Shown: positions 34,521 to 43,740, counted from the stretch's first letter. The stretch: DNA of 64,000 nucleotides from Xanthocytophaga flava (GCA_030068525.1 JASJOS010000007.1:62001-126000), one strand, 5' to 3'. Notes: generated by a model not told the origin, from the sequence alone. Made by a program: numbers and translations.

Positions 34521-35772
34521 TAGGATGTAACATGTTTAAATGGAAAAGAGGCAAAGTAGATCCCTGAATTTGATTTGTATCTGGAAAGTTATAAGGATTA
34601 CCATCCAGTACTTCCAGTATTGCAATATCTGTTAGCCAATCCTGAATTACATCCTTACTACGCAAAAATAAAGTTATTTTATAATTTCCAGGTCGTAGGT
34701 TATTTTGTACACGGAATTTATATTCTACTCTATCATCTGTATGATCAATATGAATATTGAGGAATCGGTTGCTACAATGGATCATTGTAACACTATTTTT
34801 ATCTCTTATTGCTATTCCAAAATCTATATCTGAGAAATCACTTTCAATTATTGTTTTTAGTTTTAATGTGAATGCAATTTCTTGTCCAAATGGTAAAGGA
34901 TTATCATTGAATATAAGAGAGTCAAAAATTAACTGCTGAGCATGTGAACTTCGAACAACATTTAGCAAATTAAGACTTCTACCGATAACCGCAATATTGC
35001 CTGAATCAATGTATTTAGTTATAACATTTTCTACACTACCTTGTAAAGTACAAATTCCTTTTTCAAGCAGAATTGCAGATGTACATAAAGATCTAATAGC
35101 AGAAAAACTATGTGACACAAACAAAACTGTTCTTCCATCTTGTGTAACCTCAGTTATTTTATTTATACACTTACTTTGAAAAGCAGAATCTCCTACTGCA
35201 AGAACTTCATCCAAAATTAAAATTTCAGAATCTAAATGAGCTGCCACTGAAAATGCTAGTCTCACGTACATACCTGAAGAATATCGTTTGACAGGAGTAT
35301 CAATGAATCGCTCTATTCCTGAAAAGCTCACTATTTCATCAAACTTTTTGGTGATTTCTGCCTTTGACATTCCAAGAATAGCACCATTTAAATATACATT
35401 TTCTCTCCCACTCAAATCTGGATTAAATCCTGTTCCGACTTCTAATAAACTTGCAATTCGACCTTTTATTTTGATGCTTCCAGTAGTTGGTAATGTAATT
35501 CGAGAAAGAATTTTGAGTAGCGTGGACTTGCCAGCACCATTTTTTCCCACAATCCCTACTGCATCGCCTTGTTTAATTTCAAAGTTAACGTCTTTTAATG
35601 CCAAGAATTCTCCATCTTGTACTTGAGAAGCTTCGGCAACGGATAAAAAAGGGTCTTCCTTTCCTCTCTTCTGAGCCCACCATCGTTGAAAATCTCCCTT
35701 TAAAGATCTGGAACCTGCTTTACCTAATTGATAGCGCTTGGAAATATTTTCTACTTTTACAACTACAGACAT
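34492..35772 (-). CDS. Polysaccharide ABC exporter ATP-binding protein, Wzt-type
   Basis: A 426-aa protein. The N-terminal ATPase domain (about residues 1-245) has Walker A GIVGKNGAGKST, signature YSSGMYVRLAFS, Walker B EILILDEVLAVGD and H-loop VLFVSHS. The C-terminal ~180 residues form a beta-sandwich like the Wzt carbohydrate-binding domain, which in O9a-type systems recognises the methylated or phosphorylated chain end. It powers export of undecaprenyl-linked polysaccharide with the Wzm permease encoded just upstream. Confidence 0.94.
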   Translation of the reverse strand: MSVVVKVENISKRYQLGKAGSRSLKGDFQRWWAQKRGKEDPFLSVAEASQVQDGEFLALKDVNFEIKQGDAVGIVGKNGAGKSTLLKILSRITLPTTGSIKIKGRIASLLEVGTGFNPDLSGRENVYLNGAILGMSKAEITKKFDEIVSFSGIERFIDTPVKRYSSGMYVRLAFSVAAHLDSEILILDEVLAVGDSAFQSKCINKITEVTQDGRTVLFVSHSFSAIRSLCTSAILLEKGICTLQGSVENVITKYIDSGNIAVIGRSLNLLNVVRSSHAQQLIFDSLIFNDNPLPFGQEIAFTLKLKTIIESDFSDIDFGIAIRDKNSVTMIHCSNRFLNIHIDHTDDRVEYKFRVQNNLRPGNYKITLFLRSKDVIQDWLTDIAILEVLDGNPYNFPDTNQIQGSTLPLFHLNMLHPNEKLISKIS

Positions 35773-35806
35773 TGAAATATGTAACTAAAATGAGAAAAAC
35801 ACACTA

Positions 35807-36691
35807 TTACACCAAATCCATGGCAACTTTTTCAGCCTTATTAAAGACGAGGGCGCCAAATATAAGTACGACAAGCATAAACAAGATGCTGTATACTATC
35901 AGAGAAACAGATACAGCGGAACTATTCCCTCCTATCCATATATATCGAAAGCTTTCCACTATACTTGTCATTGGATTAAGTTCAATAAGCCAATGATATC
36001 TTTCAGGTATCTTAGATAATGGGTAGATAATAGGTGTGGCAAACATCAGCAAACGCATACTTACATTTACCAGTTTACTTAAATCTCTGTATTTATTGGT
36101 AATAGAAGCAAGCAACATGCCTAGCCCCAAAGCTAGTAAACTTGTTAATAGCGCAAGAAAGGGAGTAAAAATAATCAACCAGGTAATATGAAGATCTGTT
36201 CCTTTTATCAGGTAGATAATAATCAGAACAATAAACAGCATTAACTGCATCCCAAACGCAATTAGTGAGTTAACCGCGACATTGACAGGAACAATAAGAC
36301 GTGGAAAATATACCTTACCAAAAATCCCTGCATTGGCATTAAAAGTTGATGCTGTACTTAACAATGTATTGGAGAACAGTGTCCATAAAGCTATACCCGG
36401 AAGATAAAACAAGATACGGGGCATGCCATTGGTCGACATCTTAAATATAGAGCCAAAAATAAAGGCATACATTAAGGTGGTGGCGAGAGGTTCAGCAAGG
36501 TGCCATATCGGACCCAAAATAGTTTGCTTATAGGCTCCTACAAAATCGCGTCTGACAAACTGGGCCAATAGATCCCGATATCGCCACAATTCTTTTAAAT
36601 CAATATCCCATACGCTGGGTTTGGCTTTTATTTCAATATCCCATTGCTCGGGTTCTTCTGAATGACTGGTTGATATACTACTTTGTGACAT
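35807..36691 (-). CDS. Polysaccharide ABC exporter permease, Wzm-type
   Basis: A 294-aa inner-membrane permease of the ABC-2 family with about six membrane helices. The N-terminal cytoplasmic part has LWRYRDLLAQFVRRDFVGAY, the usual entry helix; GPIWHLAEPLATTLMYAFIF, IALWTLFSNTLL and PIIYPLSKIPERYHWLIELN are family blocks. ATG at 36691 is preferred to GTG at 36697. First gene of the exporter operon; wzt follows after 34 bp. Confidence 0.94.
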   Translation of the reverse strand: MSQSSISTSHSEEPEQWDIEIKAKPSVWDIDLKELWRYRDLLAQFVRRDFVGAYKQTILGPIWHLAEPLATTLMYAFIFGSIFKMSTNGMPRILFYLPGIALWTLFSNTLLSTASTFNANAGIFGKVYFPRLIVPVNVAVNSLIAFGMQLMLFIVLIIIYLIKGTDLHITWLIIFTPFLALLTSLLALGLGMLLASITNKYRDLSKLVNVSMRLLMFATPIIYPLSKIPERYHWLIELNPMTSIVESFRYIWIGGNSSAVSVSLIVYSILFMLVVLIFGALVFNKAEKVAMDLV

Positions 36692-36793
36692 ATGCACGAT
36701 AACTACTTATATGGGTCTTTGAACGACAAACAAATGAAAAAGTTTTTGTTCACACAATAACTCTCACTATAGTACAATAAATCAGTATATTTA

Positions 36794-37531
36794 TTATACA
36801 GTACTATTATAATTCTTAAACCAGCTTCGAATTTTCATCTGAATCACTCCAAAAATAGCTTCCCGAAATATCCGGATTGACATCTTGGATTGTCCTTTAG
36901 CGCGGTCTGTAAAAATAATGGGTACTTCCTTTATTCTAAAACCATACTTCCAGGTTGAAAATTTCATTTCTATCTGAAACGCATAGCCTACAAATCGGAT
37001 CTTATTCAGATTAATGGTTTCAAGTACTTTCCGGTGATAACATTTAAAGCCGGCTGTAGCATCCCGAATGGGCATTCCAGTAATAAACTGGACATATTTA
37101 CCTGCACAATAAGACATAAGTACACGACTCATTGGCCAGTTAACCACATTGACACCTGTAATATAGCGTGAACCTATAGCAAGATCATAACCATCTTCCG
37201 CACAAGCCTGATATAGTCTTAACAAATCTTGAGGGTTATGAGAAAAGTCGGCATCCATCTCAAAAATATACTGGTAACCATGCTGGAGCGCATAACCAAA
37301 ACCATGTATATAGGCTGTTCCCAATCCCAACTTACCTTGTCTTTGTTCCATTAATAACCGACCAGGAAACTCATCCTGAAGTTCTTTTACCTTTTGTGCT
37401 GTGCCATCCGGAGACCCATCATCTACAATCAGAATATGAAACAAAACAGGGAGAACAAATACTGCCCTGATGATTTCTTCAATATTTTCAATCTCGTTAT
37501 AGGTTGGGATAACAACAATGCACTCTTTCAC
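36794..37531 (-). CDS. Polyprenol monophosphomannose synthase (DPM1-like GT2)
   Basis: A GT2 enzyme of about 245 aa from GTG 37531 (VKECIVVIPTYNEIENIEEI). A TTG at 37573 would add 14 residues, but a TAGATTTG -7-like element (37571-37578) overlaps it, favouring the inner start. Motifs: LIVDDGSPDGTAQKV, IFEMDADFSHNP, AIGSRYITGV, ATAGFKCYHRKVLE and TDRAKGQSKMS. It transfers a sugar, usually mannose, from a nucleotide to undecaprenyl phosphate. No C-terminal membrane anchor is present. Lies 103 bp upstream of wzm, and may or may not share its operon. Confidence 0.9.
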   Translation of the reverse strand: MKECIVVIPTYNEIENIEEIIRAVFVLPVLFHILIVDDGSPDGTAQKVKELQDEFPGRLLMEQRQGKLGLGTAYIHGFGYALQHGYQYIFEMDADFSHNPQDLLRLYQACAEDGYDLAIGSRYITGVNVVNWPMSRVLMSYCAGKYVQFITGMPIRDATAGFKCYHRKVLETINLNKIRFVGYAFQIEMKFSTWKYGFRIKEVPIIFTDRAKGQSKMSIRIFREAIFGVIQMKIRSWFKNYNSTV

Positions 37532-37573
37532 TGAGAACAAAGAATCAATAGTTATAAGATAGCCAAGTTGCAA

Positions 37574-38097
37574 ATCTAATCTATTTCCCTAACAACGCCT
37601 ACTTTCTTCCTAAAAAACAATATCTACAAAAAGGTGAAAGCGTAATTGAAGGAGAAATAGACAGTTAGGTTTTCAAGTAAGCAATACTGAAAGTAAATAA
37701 ACAAAATCGATAGAGGGCAAAAAAACACCTTCATTCTTTCGGTATTTCATACATCAGGCTCTTACAGGCATACTTTTGGTGGTGTTATTAATATGTTACT
37801 TAAAAAAGATTTATTGTTTCTTTTTAGAACTTCAAATCACAAAAACGAAGTGTATTGGTTCCAATAATTACCATTTAAATACAAAATACTTGTTCGGGAA
37901 ATTCTTGTAGGAGATTTATTACATTTAGCGTGTAGAAAAAACTGTAATATCTTACATCTGATATACTCACGATAATTAAGTAAGTATCTTTGACATACTT
38001 TTTCGAAAGCCTTGGAAAGTCTCATATAAATAATGACAGTATGATACTGTAAAATTGAACAAAAGGCATACTCAAACCAACCAAAAGCTAGGAAAGA
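37574..38097. other. AT-rich gap upstream of dpm1-like and hypothetical genes
   Basis: About 520 bp between divergent genes. The minus-strand open frame here (37837-38190) has a Cys/Phe/Tyr-rich composition and overlaps the start of a better gene, so it is not called. No RNA gene or long hairpin was recognised. Confidence 0.55.
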
Positions 38098-38439
38098 ATG
38101 CATCTTATTTACTATCCACAAAAGAACACATTTGTTCTTTTTAATGATTTTACTTTTGTTGGGATTCCAGAGGAAAAAAAATTCTGGCACTTTTTGCGCA
38201 GGATGCCTAAAAATCTTTTAGAGATTCTGCAAGAAATAGGCTTCAATATTACCAAACCGATGGAAGGGGCTAAATTTTTTGACGAAAAAAAAGGATTATT
38301 TCGTACAACTGTAAACCTGAATGTCTATGACCCGGAGAAACAATTACATATATCCGGTACAGGAAAGACATGGATCGATGCATTGAATGATCTGGTCATT
38401 AAACTGAATGCTTCTGCCAATGCAGCACATGCTTCCTGA
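38098..38439 (+). CDS. Small hypothetical protein
   Basis: A 113-aa protein from ATG 38098, preceded by a purine-rich AGGAAAG ribosome-binding site. Composition is normal for a soluble protein. FRTTVNLNVYDPEKQLHISG and GKTWIDALNDLVIKLNASA suggest an alpha/beta fold; the last helix resembles 'phage-like' ABASB/DUF types but no family is recognised. It is convergent with the LD-carboxypeptidase gene, with only 12 bp between stops. Function unknown. Confidence 0.6.
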   Translation: MHLIYYPQKNTFVLFNDFTFVGIPEEKKFWHFLRRMPKNLLEILQEIGFNITKPMEGAKFFDEKKGLFRTTVNLNVYDPEKQLHISGTGKTWIDALNDLVIKLNASANAAHAS

Positions 38440-38451
38440 ATGAAATTGACT

Positions 38452-39357
38452 TTATGAAATAACAGGGGATAGCAAACTAACTTGTTTGTTTTTCACAGTA
38501 AATTGAATAGTGCTTCCACAAACAAGAGCATGGTTTTCGGCTTCGTGTCCAACTGGGAAACCAAAGCATACTGGGTAGTCATACTCTTCTACTGCATCCC
38601 ATATGATCTCATTGACCTCTTTACCGAAAGGTTTTTCATTGTCTTTCATTGCTGTAAAGTGTCCAACAATTAATCCAGCCAGATTTCGTAATTTACCTGC
38701 CCGTTTCAGTTGTATCATCATACGATCAATATGATAAAGATACTCATCTATATCTTCAAGAAAGAGAATTTTTCCAGCTGTATCTACATCTGATGCTGTA
38801 CCAATACAACTAACCATCAGAGACAGATTTCCCCCAATAAGCTGCCCATTGGCCGTACCTTTGCGTTTGGCAGTCAATGGGTACTCTCTCATACCTGTCT
38901 TATCCAGGCCTAATGCACTCTTCAGAGTCTGCAGTGATTGTGCCGAATCACGGGTGAAGAGTAATGGCATGGTAGCATGGATGCTTTGTATACCCAGATT
39001 GTGAATGTGTAGGTGTAGGGCTGTAATGTCACTATACCCTATGATCCATTTCGGATGTTGCTGAAATTTATTAAAGTCCAGATTATCAATAATTCGTGTA
39101 GTCCCATAACCTCCCCGTATACAAAAAATCGCATTGATCTCTGGGTCGTCCAACATCTTTTGCAAGTCTTGTATACGTTGCTTATCTGTTCCTGCAAATT
39201 GGAAATGTTCTGCAAATGCGTACTTGCCAATGACAACTTTTAATCCCCAGCTTTTAAGTATCTCAATAGCTGGCAGTACATTTTCACGGGATACTGTTTT
39301 AGCAGGAGAAACCAGAGCAACTTTGCTTCCTTTTTGTAAATAGGGTGGTTGAATCAT
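38452..39357 (-). CDS. LD-carboxypeptidase (peptidase family S66)
   Basis: A 301-aa enzyme that removes the terminal D-Ala from peptidoglycan tetrapeptides during murein recycling. GSKVALVSPAKTVSRENVL at the N-terminus, FCIRGGYGTTRIID, the nucleophile Ser in WIIGYSDITALHLH, the Glu in LFLEDIDEYLYHIDR and the His in GFPVGHEAEN form the S66 Ser-Glu-His set. No signal peptide is evident, consistent with a cytoplasmic enzyme. Start ATG at 39357; divergent from the SNF2 helicase gene. Confidence 0.93.
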   Translation of the reverse strand: MIQPPYLQKGSKVALVSPAKTVSRENVLPAIEILKSWGLKVVIGKYAFAEHFQFAGTDKQRIQDLQKMLDDPEINAIFCIRGGYGTTRIIDNLDFNKFQQHPKWIIGYSDITALHLHIHNLGIQSIHATMPLLFTRDSAQSLQTLKSALGLDKTGMREYPLTAKRKGTANGQLIGGNLSLMVSCIGTASDVDTAGKILFLEDIDEYLYHIDRMMIQLKRAGKLRNLAGLIVGHFTAMKDNEKPFGKEVNEIIWDAVEEYDYPVCFGFPVGHEAENHALVCGSTIQFTVKNKQVSLLSPVIS

Positions 39358-39575
39358 ATCAAAATCATCTGTCCTTGTGTAGTTGTTACAAGGAACATGT
39401 GTAAAATATTTTTTTGATTACCAGATTGTTTATCTTTTTTCTTTCCGTACTGTCCTACTATCTTTCCAAAGGAGCCATTGAAATAAGATTGTGCAAAAAA
39501 CGTAAAATTTCAGTTGCACGGAAAGGGTTTTTGCCGTAATTTTCAGATTTTGCGACGCATTTGCCCTAACCAATT

Positions 39576-42524
39576 ATGAACGTTTCGACTTCCGAACCTT
39601 TTCAAATTGTCTACTCCATCTATCAACACGAATATTTAGGCTATCTATTCGAAAGTTTTGTCGTACAGTTAAATGAAAAAGGAACCCTTACACTTAAATG
39701 TCAGAATATTTCTTCAAAAAATGCAGATGAGTTTTCAGCAGGACTTGACGAAACCGATTTTCAACTGATCGAATGGACAGATTCCCTTCAACAGGATGTT
39801 ATCTATCGAAAATTCAATAACAAGAAAATCAGTATTACCGATTTCTTCCTTAAAACCTATGACCCTAAAAAGGGAGACAAAGATCTGCAGCAAGCTATTG
39901 AAGGATATGTAGACTCTCAAAAGTCAAAGATTCTCGAAAGGCTAACAGACAGACAGGTCTTTATCATGGGTAGTGATGGTAATCCAACCTGGAAACAGCT
40001 GGACTTACTTCCTGAAAAAGCAACAGTACTGTTTCACTTTCGCCGAAATGAAACGGAAACAGTCTATTTCCCTACTATCAAATATGCAGGTGAGAAAGTG
40101 AACTTTCAGTTTCAGAATGCTTTCATTGTGTGTGATGAACCAGCCTGGATGGTACTCAATGACAAACTATACAGTTTTGCAAAAGAGGTAGATGGTAAAA
40201 AACTACGTCCTTTCCTGAATCGAAGCAATATCATTATTCCCAAAAGTGTAGAGGAAACCTATTATCAAAAGTTTGTGGCTCCTCTTATTGCTTCTTTTGA
40301 TGTCTATGCAAAAGGATTTGAGATTCAATCTGAAGGCTATGCACCTAAGCCCTTGCTATTGCTTACGGAATTTCATACTGCCAAACAAACTGCTCTTTCT
40401 CTTTTTGATGAGGGAAGCAATGTAGCTGTAGCAGAGGAGGAAGATGGAGAAAGCCAGATTTTGTTTGATCTGTCATTCCGGTATGGTCATGCTACGTTTA
40501 AAGCTTCTGAAACAGGAGCACCTGTAAGTGTAAGTCTGGAGAAAAGTAATGGTTCGTATATTTTTCACAGGATTCGCAGAAAGCCTCAACTGGAAACAGA
40601 GAATATTGAGTTTCTAAAGAGAACAGGTCTTGAATTGAAACATGGCCGGGTGTTATTACCTAAAGCTGAAGCTTTTACCTGGTTGCATGAATATAGTGAA
40701 TTGATAAAAGAATCTGGTTTTGAACTGCAACAAAGTTCAAACAATGGCAAAAAATACTTTATAGGAAACAGTAGTATCAATGTACAGATCAATGAAAACC
40801 GTGACTGGTTTGATATCTACGCTACTGTACGGTTTGGAGACTACGAGATGCCATTTATAAAGCTTCGGAATCTGATTCTACGTAAAAAGCGAGAATTTAC
40901 ATTGCCCAATGGCGAAATTGCGGTGATTCCGGAAGTATGGCTTACTCAGTATTCAGAGCTGATTGCTTTTTCAGAGAATCATGATGGCGGTGATACTGTA
41001 AGTATTCGTAAACATCATCTGGCATTGGTTGCCGAACTGAACCGTGAAAATCTGGCTCAGGTAACCATCAGCAATAAGCTGGAACAATTGCGAACATTTG
41101 AACATCTGGAAGACCAGCCCATGCCTCAAGGGTTTGTAGGAGAACTTCGTCCTTATCAGAAGGCAGGGTATAACTGGATGCATTTCCTGAAGAAATATGG
41201 ATTTGGAGGCTGTCTGGCTGATGATATGGGTTTAGGAAAAACCAGTCAGGCATTGGCAATGTTACAATCTCAGAAGGAAAGTAACCCAGATCAGCCTTCA
41301 CTGGTTATTGTACCTACTTCGCTGGTTTACAACTGGGAACTGGAAGCCAAGAAGTTTACGCCTGATTTGCGAGTATTTACCTACATTGGTACACAACGTG
41401 ATAAAAATGTAGAGCAGTTCAATAACTATGATGTGATCATTACTTCGTATGGTATAGTACGTATTGATATTGAGCAGCTAAAAAAATATTTCTTCAACTA
41501 TGTGATTCTGGATGAGTCACAAGCCATTAAAAATCCTGGGAGCAATGTAGCCAAAGCCGTACGTGAACTGCATTGCCGGCACCGCCTGGTATTGACAGGG
41601 ACGCCTATTGAAAATAGTACACTGGACTTATGGTCCCAAATGTCGTTTGTTAATCCAGGTCTATTGGGTAATGAGCAATTCTTCCGGAATGAATTTCTGA
41701 CTCCGATAGAAAAAAGAAATGATGATCAGAAGTTACGACGATTACATGCGATAATTCGTCCGTTTGTTTTACGCAGACACAAGTCTCAGGTGGCTAAGGA
41801 TCTGCCAGAGAAAATAGAACATATTCAGTACTGTAAGATGGAACCTGACCAGGAAGAAGCTTATGAAGAAGCTAAATCTTATTTCCGGAATAAGATTCTG
41901 GAGAATATAGATGAAAAAGCAATGGCTAAGTCTCAGTTATTATTAATCCAGGGGCTTACCAAGTTGCGTCAGATTGCCAATCACCCCAAAATGGTTGATC
42001 CCAGCTATGCAGGTAGTTCAGGTAAATTACAGGATGTACTCCATCGACTGGAAACGGGCATCAGCGAAAATCATAAGATTTTAATATTCAGTCAGTTTGT
42101 AAAGCATTTGAATATTATCAGACATCATCTGGATAAAAAAGACATCACCTACGCATATCTGGATGGTCAAACCAAAGATCGTCGCGGACAGGTAGAGTTA
42201 TTTCAGGAGAGTGAGGATATTCCGGTATTTTTGATTTCACTCAAAGCCGGTGGGCTAGGACTTAATCTTACAGCGGCTGATTATGTATTTATATTAGATC
42301 CTTGGTGGAATCCTGCTATTGAGGCTCAGGCAGTTGACAGAGCACACCGAATAGGACAGCAGCAAACGGTATTTACCTATAAGTTTATTACCAAAAACAC
42401 AGTTGAGGAGAAAATACTGGCCTTGCAACAGCACAAGAAGCGTCTGGCAGGTGATCTGATCACGACTGAGGAATCTTTTGTAAAGTCGCTTTCCAAAGAA
42501 GATATTCTGACATTACTTGATTAA
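39576..42524 (+). CDS. SNF2-family DEAD/DEAH-box helicase
   Basis: A 982-aa protein. The N-terminal ~520 residues are a divergent accessory region with no recognised zinc finger. The SNF2 ATPase core follows: motif I ADDMGLGKTSQA (near residue 548), motif II as LDESQ (near 645) rather than DEAH, motif III VLTGTPIEN, and in the helicase C domain ILIFSQFVKHLNI, YLDGQTKDR, LKAGGLGLNL and motif VI QAVDRAHRIGQ (near 919-928). It translocates on DNA and remodels protein-DNA or polymerase complexes; the bacterial cellular role is mostly undefined. Monocistronic, followed by two hairpins. Confidence 0.93.
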   Translation: MNVSTSEPFQIVYSIYQHEYLGYLFESFVVQLNEKGTLTLKCQNISSKNADEFSAGLDETDFQLIEWTDSLQQDVIYRKFNNKKISITDFFLKTYDPKKGDKDLQQAIEGYVDSQKSKILERLTDRQVFIMGSDGNPTWKQLDLLPEKATVLFHFRRNETETVYFPTIKYAGEKVNFQFQNAFIVCDEPAWMVLNDKLYSFAKEVDGKKLRPFLNRSNIIIPKSVEETYYQKFVAPLIASFDVYAKGFEIQSEGYAPKPLLLLTEFHTAKQTALSLFDEGSNVAVAEEEDGESQILFDLSFRYGHATFKASETGAPVSVSLEKSNGSYIFHRIRRKPQLETENIEFLKRTGLELKHGRVLLPKAEAFTWLHEYSELIKESGFELQQSSNNGKKYFIGNSSINVQINENRDWFDIYATVRFGDYEMPFIKLRNLILRKKREFTLPNGEIAVIPEVWLTQYSELIAFSENHDGGDTVSIRKHHLALVAELNRENLAQVTISNKLEQLRTFEHLEDQPMPQGFVGELRPYQKAGYNWMHFLKKYGFGGCLADDMGLGKTSQALAMLQSQKESNPDQPSLVIVPTSLVYNWELEAKKFTPDLRVFTYIGTQRDKNVEQFNNYDVIITSYGIVRIDIEQLKKYFFNYVILDESQAIKNPGSNVAKAVRELHCRHRLVLTGTPIENSTLDLWSQMSFVNPGLLGNEQFFRNEFLTPIEKRNDDQKLRRLHAIIRPFVLRRHKSQVAKDLPEKIEHIQYCKMEPDQEEAYEEAKSYFRNKILENIDEKAMAKSQLLLIQGLTKLRQIANHPKMVDPSYAGSSGKLQDVLHRLETGISENHKILIFSQFVKHLNIIRHHLDKKDITYAYLDGQTKDRRGQVELFQESEDIPVFLISLKAGGLGLNLTAADYVFILDPWWNPAIEAQAVDRAHRIGQQQTVFTYKFITKNTVEEKILALQQHKKRLAGDLITTEESFVKSLSKEDILTLLD

Positions 42525-42544
42525 TTCATCCACTTTTCTATTCT

Positions 42545-42589
42545 AATCAGAGTTCTGATGAAATGCTATATTTTATCAGAACTCTGATT
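42545..42589 (+). terminator. Hairpin after SNF2 gene (1)
   Basis: A perfect 15-bp stem AATCAGAGTTCTGAT / ATCAGAACTCTGATT with a 15-nt loop, 20 bp after the helicase stop. Confidence 0.65.
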
Positions 42590-42594
42590 CATCC

Positions 42595-42637
42595 AAAAGC
42601 CAAGTAAAAGAGAGCTATATTCTTTTACCTGGCTTTT
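42595..42637 (+). terminator. Terminator after SNF2 gene (2)
   Basis: A 16-bp stem AAAAGCCAAGTAAAAG / CTTTTACCTGGCTTTT with one mismatch that can pair G-U in RNA; T-rich exit. Acts after the first hairpin. Confidence 0.75.
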
Positions 42638-42710
42638 GATAGATGCGGTTAGTTATGCACCAACTATTTTTTCATAAAAGCAATCCAGTTGGTTCAGTCA
42701 ATGGATGAAT

Positions 42711-42756
42711 TGCGGTTTATTCCAATCACAAAAAGTTTTGCAGTGAATAAACCGCA
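42711..42756. repeat. 12-bp inverted repeat at the edge of R2
   Basis: TGCGGTTTATTC at 42711-42722 pairs with GAATAAACCGCA at 42745-42756. The right arm belongs to the GCAGTGAATAAA variant of the motif family also found at 292-306. Confidence 0.7.
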
Positions 42757-42759
42757 GAA

Positions 42760-42966
42760 TAATTTTGATCGGAATTCACCGCAAGTTGCGTTTTAACTGG
42801 AACTCTGGTTACTTTTTATTTTAACTGGAGTTCCAGTTGCACAGAGAGCCAACCGGAACTCCAGTTAAACACAATGTTCAACCTGTATACAGGTAATTCT
42901 GAAATCCAACCTGACTATAAGTAATTTTCAAATCTAACCTGGATGCAGGTTATTTTCTGTGTTGAC
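42760..42966 (-). repeat. Dispersed repeat R2, inverted copy of R1
   Basis: 42813-42926 read in reverse complement aligns end to end with window positions 1-114, including an identical 29-base core around TACAGGTTGAACATTGTG. The similarity continues at lower identity through 42760 (R1 to about 165). Within R2, 42886-42966 read on the minus strand consists of three tandem units of about 27 bp, each built as ACCTG..CAGGT followed by an A/T spacer. No coding function. Confidence 0.8.
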
Positions 42967-42976
42967 CTGTTCGCAA

Positions 42977-42999
42977 GTTGAACATTGTGTTTAACTGGA
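42977..42999 (+). repeat. Third copy of the 23-bp repeat core
   Basis: A 23-bp sequence starting GTTGAACATTGTG is identical to 44-66 (same strand) and to the reverse complement of 42860-42882. Three perfect copies within one window point to a genome-wide family. Confidence 0.85.
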
Positions 43000-43112
43000 C
43001 TTCGGGTTAGTGTTTACTGGCTACTTGTTTGCAGGTTGCCCAAACCGTTGCTATCCGTCTAGTCTGGTTTATTCGACATCTGTAGTGCCGCACCCACGTG
43101 TCTTATCGTGTC

Positions 43113-43324
43113 CGCTCAATGCTGTCAACTTAAGAAAACCACTCACACTACCTCATCTGTCCTTCTGGAAGAATCTCGTGGCAAGACTGGCGACCTTTCC
43201 GACTGGAGTAAATTCTTTCTCTCCAAAACCAAAGAGGGCTCTATTTGTCACAAGATTCTTTCAGAAGGACAATAAAGAAATATGAAAAAAGAAATACACT
43301 CCCTTACCTTGACAGCATTGAGCG
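43113..43324. repeat. Nested inverted repeat, MITE- or ncRNA-like
   Basis: Outer arms CGCTCAATGCTGTCAA (43113-43128) and TTGACAGCATTGAGCG (43309-43324) are a perfect 16-bp inverted repeat. Inside, 43158-43180 and 43249-43271 pair over 23 bp with two transition differences. The element could fold into a long two-stem RNA or be a non-autonomous mobile element. No transposase or target-site duplication could be confirmed by eye. Confidence 0.65.
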
Positions 43325-43740
43325 AACGCTGCGTTGGTGGGTAAAACCCTGTTTGTGTACAATCACACATCTGAACTTAACTCAATTTGCCCCAACGCAA
43401 CGGACGTTGCTTTCAATCTAGGTCCGAACGGACGTTCGAACCAGTGCTCTCTTTAAATCCTTCATTTCTGGAAAAGTTATAGAATACGATAAGACACATG
43501 GGTGCAACCCTACATCGGGTCGGAATACAGGCATTGTCCGGGTTTGTTGTCGTTGGTAAAAACACGCAATGAAGGGAAACGCATTCTATCCGTGGAAATC
43601 TCTCAAATCTGTGTCATCCGTGATTCAGACTGTGATAAGCTATCAAATACGGTTGACTTATCCTTAAAACAGAGGAGTGAGGCATAGGATAAGGTATCCT
43701 AGTTACGCTCAAAAATTGTACTTTCCCAACTTAAACCACC

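Noticed and set aside
37837..38190. 117-aa minus-strand open frame
   Set aside because: Cys/Phe/Tyr-rich, overlaps the start of a better plus-strand gene (38098-38439), and has no recognisable domain.
43010..43285. 91-aa plus-strand open frame in the repeat-rich gap
   Set aside because: Overlaps the nested inverted repeat and shows Ser/Pro/Leu-rich random composition.
43400..43450. tRNA-like TTCGAAC loop near 43433
   Set aside because: No cloverleaf with acceptor and anticodon stems can be drawn around it; better explained by small CGAAC/GTTCG palindromes.
43502..43687. 61-aa plus-strand open frame
   Set aside because: No ribosome-binding context and no protein-like composition; lies among short direct repeats.
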